This document shows, piece by piece, positions 1 to 5,798 of a stretch of 10,307 bases of DNA. A program made the position numbers and the translations under genes. A model generated the notes under the pieces. It saw nothing but the letters and a program-made list of their open reading frames with translations. It searched no databases and was not told where the DNA came from. The stretch is taken from assembly GCA_003167475.1 (NCBI GenBank), contig PMTB01000230.1, positions 13,652 to 23,958 on the forward strand, written 5' to 3'. The first letter of the stretch is position 1; every line of letters begins with the position of its first letter. Source of the stretch: a candidate division FCPU426 bacterium. GTDB lineage: Bacteria; Oederibacteriota; PGYV01; Palsa-1178.

Positions 1-4
1 GAGA

Positions 5-166
5 CTGTCGGAAAAGTCCTTATGATTGGTCGTGCCCGGTGCAGGTCAAATTTTTCTGTGGATTGTGCGCTGTATTATAAGGGTTTTAGTGGCGCACAGG
101 CCAAGAAAAATTTGACCTGCTCCGGACACGATAAAGAATTACATGGATTTAGGGGTTTTCCGACAG
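5..166. repeat. Long imperfect palindromic (MITE-like) repeat element
   Basis: About 162 bp in which the left half is largely the reverse complement of the right half. Outer arms CTGTCGGAAAA (5-15) and TTTTCCGACAG (156-166) match perfectly over 11 bp. An inner pair at 41-57 and 104-120 (GCAGGTCAAATTTTTCT and its complement) matches over 17 bp. It extends outward with one mismatch per few bases through CGTG/CCGG (31-47 against 114-130). A central pair TGTGCGC (64-70) and GCGCACA (92-98) closes the structure over a short loop. There is no credible coding content. It lies 23 bp beyond the last stop codon of the minus-strand pilin operon, so a read-through transcript could fold into a long hairpin. 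I see no U-tract typical of an intrinsic terminator. Matched termini with no gene between them suggest a miniature inverted-repeat element or large REP-like repeat. The window edge prevents a check for target-site duplication. Confidence 0.8.
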
Positions 167-189
167 CATCCAAATATGACTGCATTCTT

Positions 190-1674
190 TTACCTTCCCA
201 ATATCCCCGTCAAAACCACCAGCGCCGCGAATATAAGGCTGAGCCGGTCAGACCGTTCTTCCCGCGTCTTCGACATTTTTGCCGCGGCAATCATCAAAGC
301 CCCGGCCAGTATGGCGGGGATAAGAAGCGTTAAAGATGCGGCAGCAGGGGCCAGGAGCGCGCATGAAAAAAAGAGCGCTGTAAGCAGGGCGGTGTTGTTA
401 TCATATAATGACGCGAAAGATATTATAAGAAGGGACGCAAAAACAAGCCCCGGCACCGCGAAGTTAAGTTTTGACAAAAATCCGGCCCCGTTAATGACGG
501 AAGATCCGGCCAAAAGCAGGACAGAAGCGTATAATGGGTACCGGACACGGCTGAAAAATCCCGACAGGCCGGCTTTGTACGGCGGCAAAGAGTAAAATAT
601 TGTAATTACAAAAAGAAGTATGCAAAAAAGGAAAAAGTCAAATGAAACGGCCATTGAGGATATCAGGACCAGTATTGCGTAAAATGGCGCGTAAGAGACG
701 CTGCCGGACCCTTCCGAGACTGCGTCCAGGTAAAGACCGAAAATAAGGCAGGTCAGAACACCTGATAAAAGCATAAAATAGTCATAAGGATTTTGAAAAA
801 CAGCAAGGCCCTGCCGGATAGGAGCGAGCAGGAACCCGCATAAGAACGATGACGCCAGCACCATGGAAAGAGGGCTAAGGAACGTCTTAATATATTCCGT
901 GAATTTTTTTGTCCCGGCATGCACCCTGTAAAGGCAAAGCAGGATGGGGACAAGCAGTATGAATATCATGACCGAATTCCTGCGGAGGAATTCCCCGCCG
1001 TATGACGCGCCGAAGAAAAAGTTGTTGATCAGCGCGTCGTATTTGGGGACAAAAGGCATGGCCGGAAGGAGGATGAAAACAGGATAAGCCATGGATGAAA
1101 CAGCCAGGAAATACAACAGTATTGACGCAAGCGACGACCTTAAAAAGTTTTTTGTCTTTATAAATACAAAGGCCCAGCATGCCGCGAACGCGGCAAATAC
1201 CTCAAGCCTTATCCCAAGGCATATATGCACGTCAACGCCGGGCACAAAAAAGAATCCCAAAGCTTTCGCATAGTCCTTTAGAGTGTACAGGTAATCTATC
1301 TTGCAGCCCGAGGGATGGTACGCGAAAACATCTATCAAAGGGACTATGTTTATCCACGCGAAGCAGAAGAGCATCAATTTCAGCAGACGCACAAGGTCTG
1401 TTTTGGCGAAGGCGCGCAGTACAAGGGCGAGCGCGCAAAAGAGCGTCATCCACTCCAGGTTAAAAAGCACGCCCATCTGCAGTATGGTTGTGTCCTGGGT
1501 GGCTCCGGTCCCTATGTTGTGCATATTTTCCATGGCGCCTTCAAGGAAATTCCTAAGGAAAGATATGGAAAAAAATACCGCAAGATAACCGGAAAAGGTA
1601 ATGTCATAGGACTCAAGGCGCAAAATCAGGCGGGATAGATATGTTGTTTTTGCGGTTTTATCATTCTTTTTCAT
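190..1674 (-). CDS. Polytopic membrane protein with degenerate UbiA-like C-terminal half
   Basis: A 494-residue, strongly hydrophobic protein with roughly 12 or more membrane segments and no signal peptide; function not recognised. The N-terminal half (about 20-250) contains several helices and long loops with His, Tyr and Asp residues. The C-terminal half (about 260-490) resembles in layout a UbiA-type prenyltransferase. A helix ends in YLDAVSE (315-321), where UbiA proteins have the first Asp-rich motif. A helix ending in FYSLPPYKAG (360-369) resembles the UbiA YSxPPxK loop. A later helix ends in SLYDNN (422-427) near the expected second Asp motif. Most catalytic Asp residues appear absent, so catalysis is doubtful. 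The ATG at 1674 is preceded by AGAGG with 6-nt spacing and overlaps the upstream ligase gene by 14 nt, implying translational coupling. It is the last gene of the pilin operon and may serve lipid-carrier or glycan handling for its neighbour (inference). The reading frame is certain; the family assignment is tentative. Confidence 0.85.
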   Translation of the reverse strand: MKKNDKTAKTTYLSRLILRLESYDITFSGYLAVFFSISFLRNFLEGAMENMHNIGTGATQDTTILQMGVLFNLEWMTLFCALALVLRAFAKTDLVRLLKLMLFCFAWINIVPLIDVFAYHPSGCKIDYLYTLKDYAKALGFFFVPGVDVHICLGIRLEVFAAFAACWAFVFIKTKNFLRSSLASILLYFLAVSSMAYPVFILLPAMPFVPKYDALINNFFFGASYGGEFLRRNSVMIFILLVPILLCLYRVHAGTKKFTEYIKTFLSPLSMVLASSFLCGFLLAPIRQGLAVFQNPYDYFMLLSGVLTCLIFGLYLDAVSEGSGSVSYAPFYAILVLISSMAVSFDFFLFCILLFVITIFYSLPPYKAGLSGFFSRVRYPLYASVLLLAGSSVINGAGFLSKLNFAVPGLVFASLLIISFASLYDNNTALLTALFFSCALLAPAAASLTLLIPAILAGALMIAAAKMSKTREERSDRLSLIFAALVVLTGILGR

Positions 1675-3436
1675 CTGTGGCCTCTTTGAAAAGTATGACC
1701 TTGCCCGGCAGGGCGCCGTTTATTACGTCTTTGTCCGCTATGATCGCCTCTTCCAGTTGGCTTTGCGCCTCTTTGTCGCGTTTTAGGGCCGTGAGGGCCT
1801 TATATGAGCCGAGATGCGCGAGCGCGAAGTCAGGGTAATAAAAAAGGGCGCTGTTGAAGGAGCCAAGGGCTTCATTGAATTTATCCTGCGCCAGGTATAC
1901 GGAGCCCATGTTATACATTATATCGGCCGAGTAAGGAAAAAGAGCGAGCAGTTTTCCATAATACTCCAGGGCTTCCGGGTATTTGCCGTGAAGCGACAGG
2001 AACTGGGCATAGTGGAAGTTTGAAAAGTACGAGTCTTTTTCAAGGGCGATCGATCTCTCATAAAGCGCGGCGCATCCGGGATTGCCGCTGTAATCCTGCT
2101 TTAGGGCCTCTTTCAGGAAAAAGTTTGACGATATGCCCCCCGGTTTCAGGAAAAAAATGTAAACCACGGCCAAAACAAAGACAGCCGCGGCCCCTGTCCT
2201 GACAAATACGGGTGGAACGCTTTTTTCCCCGTCCATCCCCGAGCTTTCGCGCGCGAGCAATCCCGCACAGATGAACAATAGGGACGAGCATGGGAATGAA
2301 AAGAGAGGAAAATTGAAAAAAGATTCCGAAGAGACGAATATGAGCGAAGAAAAAAGCGCCATGGAAAAAAGGAATCTGCCGCGTTCCATATGCGGGGACG
2401 CTTTTTCAAAGGAATAGGCGAGCGCGAACAATAAGGCCGCGTATAAGAGCAGCCCTGCCGCGCCGGTTTCGGCAAGAAGCTGGATATAGTCGTCATGGGC
2501 ATAGGATGAATTCACAAACTTGAACGCCGGCCTGTCCCTTAATACGGCCGCCTGCTCTAACTGCTGGTATTTTTTTATGGCGCCGGGTCCGGACCCAAGC
2601 AGGGGAGAACCGGTAAAGAGCTTTATCGACGATAATCCGAGGTCCAGTCTGTTTTGTATCTCCGGGCTTTCAATGGAAAACAACCCGCCTATCCGTGAAA
2701 AAGCCGACCCGACCGAGGATGAAAAATCATGCGATAAAAACGGGAGCAGCAGCAGGCTTAGGGCCGCCGCTATGGCCGGGGCCTTTAGCCTGTCAAGCGC
2801 CTTAAGGCGAACGCAGGAAAATATAAAAATGGAAACGGAAACAACCGCAGATATAACGGCTCCCCTGGAAGATGAAACCACAAGCGCAGGCACAGCAAGT
2901 AAAACGCAGGCCATGGCAGTGACGCTGGTTTTTTTGCCTGTTGCCAGGGAATACAGGGAAAACGGGACGCAGAAGCCTATGAACTCCGCGAAAAATATGG
3001 GGTTGCCGAAAAACGAATACGGCCTTTGCGCGCCGCCCGCGGAAAAAAACTGGAACAGGCCGTAGACAATGGACGCCAAAAGCAGGATGTTGATGAAATT
3101 GGAAAAAGTCCTGCCGCTTAGATCCGAGTAATAGGAGGTAAAATAAAGCATCGGGCTGAAAAAAAGCAGGCCGTAATAGAATGGCGGATGGTTGGGGGAA
3201 AAAACAAGCCAGACGCACCCATAAATGCAGTAAAGAGCCGCAAACAGGGAACTCAACGGCAATTTTCCGGGTTTTGCCCTTAACGCGGAAAATATCACTG
3301 TCAGGAGCGCGGCAAAAAATACGGCAAGCGCCTTGGGAAGCTGGTACATATCGTAAAAAAGAGGCGACCAGGCCAGGGCGCCCGCAAGCGCGAAGAATAA
3401 CAGCAGGTTAAATACCAGCGGTTTGTTTTGCATCAT
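1661..3436 (-). CDS. O-antigen ligase/PglL-like glycan ligase with C-terminal TPRs
   Basis: A 591-residue protein with about 11 membrane segments over residues 10-430, followed by a soluble tail. It has the hallmarks of the Wzy/WaaL/PglL superfamily. These are FFGNPIFFAEF (142-152, the GNP..A motif), SSSRG (188-192), NRLDLGLSSIKLF (262-274) before a long periplasmic loop with GSGPG (281-285), and the signature H314-D-D-Y followed by LLAETGAAGLLLY (320-332). Family members transfer polyprenyl-linked glycan to lipid A core or to pilin Ser/Thr. Residues about 447-566 form roughly three TPR-like helical pairs (for example HYAQFLSLHGKYPEALEYY and YNMGSVYLAQDKFNEALGSF). It starts 5 nt after the PilX-like gene, on ATG 3436 (the adjacent ATG 3433 is equally possible), with only a weak ribosome site. 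Location inside a minor-pilin operon favours a pilin O-oligosaccharyltransferase (PglL/TfpO-like) over a lipid A ligase. An O-antigen polymerase remains possible. Confidence 0.88.
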   Translation of the reverse strand: MMQNKPLVFNLLLFFALAGALAWSPLFYDMYQLPKALAVFFAALLTVIFSALRAKPGKLPLSSLFAALYCIYGCVWLVFSPNHPPFYYGLLFFSPMLYFTSYYSDLSGRTFSNFINILLLASIVYGLFQFFSAGGAQRPYSFFGNPIFFAEFIGFCVPFSLYSLATGKKTSVTAMACVLLAVPALVVSSSRGAVISAVVSVSIFIFSCVRLKALDRLKAPAIAAALSLLLLPFLSHDFSSSVGSAFSRIGGLFSIESPEIQNRLDLGLSSIKLFTGSPLLGSGPGAIKKYQQLEQAAVLRDRPAFKFVNSSYAHDDYIQLLAETGAAGLLLYAALLFALAYSFEKASPHMERGRFLFSMALFSSLIFVSSESFFNFPLFSFPCSSLLFICAGLLARESSGMDGEKSVPPVFVRTGAAAVFVLAVVYIFFLKPGGISSNFFLKEALKQDYSGNPGCAALYERSIALEKDSYFSNFHYAQFLSLHGKYPEALEYYGKLLALFPYSADIMYNMGSVYLAQDKFNEALGSFNSALFYYPDFALAHLGSYKALTALKRDKEAQSQLEEAIIADKDVINGALPGKVILFKEATDEKE

Positions 3437-3441
3437 CGCGC

Positions 3442-5112
3442 TTAATAAACTGGGACTACGGTCGGGACGAGGAATGATATTTCGCTGAAAGAGACAATCT
3501 GCATGGAATTGGTCTGCATGGAAAAGAAATTGAGGTTCCTGTTGAAGTATACGTACAATGTCGGGTTGTCGTTGGTTGCGGTCGGTTCCATGCTCAGGAT
3601 ACCCTGCGGGCCTATGTATATGGAGCCATATATGCAGATGTTTGACGTGCTTCCGGTAGGCGCCGGCGCCCCGCCGATGCGAAGTTCTCCGCCCGCATAG
3701 ATGAGGCCGTAATGCTTGACATGGGACAGGTATGACAGTGAATCATTACCGACGTTTTGCACATAATGAAGTGAGTCACTGCCCATCGGAAAATAATAAA
3801 TGTCATTTTTTAGGACGTTTGCGACGTTGTCGGCAGTTGCGCCCGCGCCATAACCGTAACCCCAGGTATACACGGCTGTCTGCGTGATGTTGCTTGGGGT
3901 ATTCCCGGTTAAAACCAGGGGACCCTGCACGAAAAGCATGCCGCAGGTCATGTACTGGTTGGTAGCATTGACGTAAAATTTGAGTGAACCATCGCCGGCC
4001 GTTACAGTGAGGGAGCCCGAGTATGTGTTGGCTGTCGTGGCGGTCGTCCATCTCGTGGGAAGCCCGTCCGTGGTGTCTATGAAAAGCACGGAAGAAGGCG
4101 AGTTCAGCGAATGCATTATTTTCAGGATATTGGTGTTTGTCACGCTGTTTGTGACCCCGGGCGCGGTGTAGTTATCATGCTTGCCGTCATTGATATAGTT
4201 GGCGTTCAGCGTCACGCCCACCCCCGCAACCTGTATGAATTTTGGGCCGTAATAATTTCCCTGTGTAGTGGCCATGTTCTTGTAATTCTGCAGGTCTATC
4301 TCCGGGACAGAGGCAAACTGGGAATAGGGATGGCAGTTGGCGGTCGGGCTCATGTCGTCGGCTGTGGCCGCGTACTGGTAAGTGCCTGACCTGCCTCCTG
4401 ATGTATAGCCGACGGCTGTATATATGTCCGACGCGGAGTAGACTTTCGGCAGCCATTCTTCATGAGTATCGCCCGGGCCAGTGGCGGCGTTGGCAACAGG
4501 GACATACGGGATATTAAGCTTTCCGGTCATGGTGTTGCCGGAATATATATCCCCCCAGTAGAAATTGGAGTCGTTTATTTTTGCGTCAATGCACGGGAGT
4601 TTTACCAAACCTTTGGATACCAGCGGGCCGCCGAATTTCATCATCTGCACTACGGCGTAATAGGCGGAGACGCAATTCGTGGGCGAGGTTTTGACCTTTA
4701 TCCCGATGGTGCGGAATTCGTCGCCTTTGATGCCCTGCCTGCTGCTATCGGTCCCCTTAACGTCCTCAAAAAGGTTGCCCGGGACTATATGTGTCTTGAA
4801 GGTGCCCAAAGAATTTGTGAAAGTGTAGTTGTAACCGTCATAAGTCTGCAGATCTGCGGGCCGCTGGGCAAGCGGCAGGCGCACCATGGACCAATTGGAG
4901 CCTTGCTGCAGTTTGAAAAGAACCTGTTCCAGCGCCAATCCCGCAAGCTCCTGCTTCATCATCATGCAGTTCTCTTTCACCATGAACTTTGTGTTCAGCT
5001 GGAAAAGCGTCAGCAATGCCGCGCTGAATATGGCGAGTATGGCCCCTATCATCATGACCATGGGAAGCGACTGGCCTTTGTTTTCCGACAAACTAATGGC
5101 TTTTTTTTTCAT
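3442..5112 (-). CDS. PilX/GspK-like minor pilin (tip pseudopilin candidate)
   Basis: A 556-residue protein with a type IV pilin-like N-terminus. A short basic leader ends NKG (11-13), then QSLPMV and a hydrophobic helix (about 16-37) continue into an amphipathic segment. If cleavage follows Gly13, mature position 5 is Met rather than the usual Glu. Loss of Glu5 is characteristic of GspK-type tip pseudopilins. The large extracytoplasmic part is rich in Gly, Asn, Thr and Tyr. Near the C-terminus (about 467-515) short hydrophobic/Gly strands such as LIYAGGELRIGG and CIYGSIYIGPQG recall the beta-strand ladder seen in bactofilin or polymer-forming folds. At 556 residues it is much longer than PilX (about 170) or GspK (about 320). 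The ATG at 5112 is preceded by AGGCGG with 6-nt spacing. It follows the PilW-like gene by 15 nt and precedes the ligase gene by 5 nt, matching the V-W-X (I-J-K) order of minor pilin clusters. The codons after ATG form a 9-A run. Confidence 0.85.
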   Translation of the reverse strand: MKKKAISLSENKGQSLPMVMMIGAILAIFSAALLTLFQLNTKFMVKENCMMMKQELAGLALEQVLFKLQQGSNWSMVRLPLAQRPADLQTYDGYNYTFTNSLGTFKTHIVPGNLFEDVKGTDSSRQGIKGDEFRTIGIKVKTSPTNCVSAYYAVVQMMKFGGPLVSKGLVKLPCIDAKINDSNFYWGDIYSGNTMTGKLNIPYVPVANAATGPGDTHEEWLPKVYSASDIYTAVGYTSGGRSGTYQYAATADDMSPTANCHPYSQFASVPEIDLQNYKNMATTQGNYYGPKFIQVAGVGVTLNANYINDGKHDNYTAPGVTNSVTNTNILKIMHSLNSPSSVLFIDTTDGLPTRWTTATTANTYSGSLTVTAGDGSLKFYVNATNQYMTCGMLFVQGPLVLTGNTPSNITQTAVYTWGYGYGAGATADNVANVLKNDIYYFPMGSDSLHYVQNVGNDSLSYLSHVKHYGLIYAGGELRIGGAPAPTGSTSNICIYGSIYIGPQGILSMEPTATNDNPTLYVYFNRNLNFFSMQTNSMQIVSFSEISFLVPTVVPVY

Positions 5113-5127
5113 TTTTTACCGCCTGAT

Positions 5128-5787
5128 TTAATTGTGATAAAAACCCGCCGAGTGCATTCGTTTTACAGTGATGCTTTCCTTAAGATACACTACGATAGGC
5201 GGCCTGTTTGCCCACACGACTTTTGACAGCCTTATGGCCGTTGATACGGCAGTGCCTTTGGTTGAGTCCAGGAAAGCGAACATGACATTCTCCACGTTCG
5301 CCGAGAGGGTCACGGTTTGGTATACGGTATTAGCCTGCACCGCGGTGTTATCAGTGAGGTCCGTGCCCGGTTTGACATACGGGAATACGCTCCTTAAGTA
5401 AGTGCCGTACTGGTACATTTCCACGGGCGCTCCCGTGGCTCCGGCCAGGGTTTGCGTGGTCTGGCTTGAGCAGCCGCATTTTGCCTGGGTCGTGGTGATG
5501 AACATGGTCTCGGCAAGCACGGCAGTGAGGTAAGAGTTGGCGGGCTGGTTCGCGTCAAACCTGGATATGGTAAGCGACGCGCCCTGGGAATTCTGTATCA
5601 TTTTTTTTATGGCTGTCATGGCTATCCTGGCTTCGCCCGTAAGGGCAAGCCTGGCAGAGCCGTAATTCCACATATACACGGAATTCATGTAAAGCTTGTT
5701 CAGGCCCACGCTTACTATGCCGAGTATGGCGACGGATATCATGGCCTCTATGAGCGTAAAGCCCCTTTTTTTCCTCAGTGTAGTCAT
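5128..5787 (-). CDS. PilW/GspJ-like minor prepilin
   Basis: A 219-residue type IV prepilin-like protein. The leader MTTLRKKRG is followed by FTLIEAMISVAILG. This gives a class III signal peptide cleaved after Gly9, a mature Phe1 that would be N-methylated by prepilin peptidase, and the conserved Glu5 (residue 14). The hydrophobic helix spans about 10-31. The remaining domain is small, with a C-G-C pair at 104-106 and C-terminal strands (VVYLKESITVKRM) as in GspJ/PilW proteins. The size fits the family (about 200-270 residues). The ATG at 5787 has an AGGTG ribosome site that overlaps the TAG stop of the preceding pilin gene, 11 nt upstream. That indicates tight co-translation. Its position between PilV-like and PilX-like genes supports a role in the initiation or tip complex of a type IV pilus or type II secretion pseudopilus. 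Confidence 0.9.
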   Translation of the reverse strand: MTTLRKKRGFTLIEAMISVAILGIVSVGLNKLYMNSVYMWNYGSARLALTGEARIAMTAIKKMIQNSQGASLTISRFDANQPANSYLTAVLAETMFITTTQAKCGCSSQTTQTLAGATGAPVEMYQYGTYLRSVFPYVKPGTDLTDNTAVQANTVYQTVTLSANVENVMFAFLDSTKGTAVSTAIRLSKVVWANRPPIVVYLKESITVKRMHSAGFYHN

Positions 5788-5798
5788 TTTTTTTTCAC

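Noticed and set aside
5..166. The palindrome as a classical intrinsic terminator of the operon
   Set aside because: The stem is far longer than usual and interrupted by mismatches. No U-tract follows it in the direction of operon transcription. A repeat element is the better description, although a 3'-end role is not excluded.
22..595. Plus-strand open frames of 103 and 150 codons crossing the palindrome and the 3' part of the last operon gene
   Set aside because: They translate to low-complexity, charge-rich sequence with no domain, and they lie antisense to a clear polytopic membrane protein or inside the repeat.
4462..5226. A 254-residue plus-strand open frame antisense to the PilX-like and PilW-like genes
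   Set aside because: It is antisense to two well-supported prepilin-like genes with correct ribosome sites, and its translation shows no coherent domain. It is a shadow frame.
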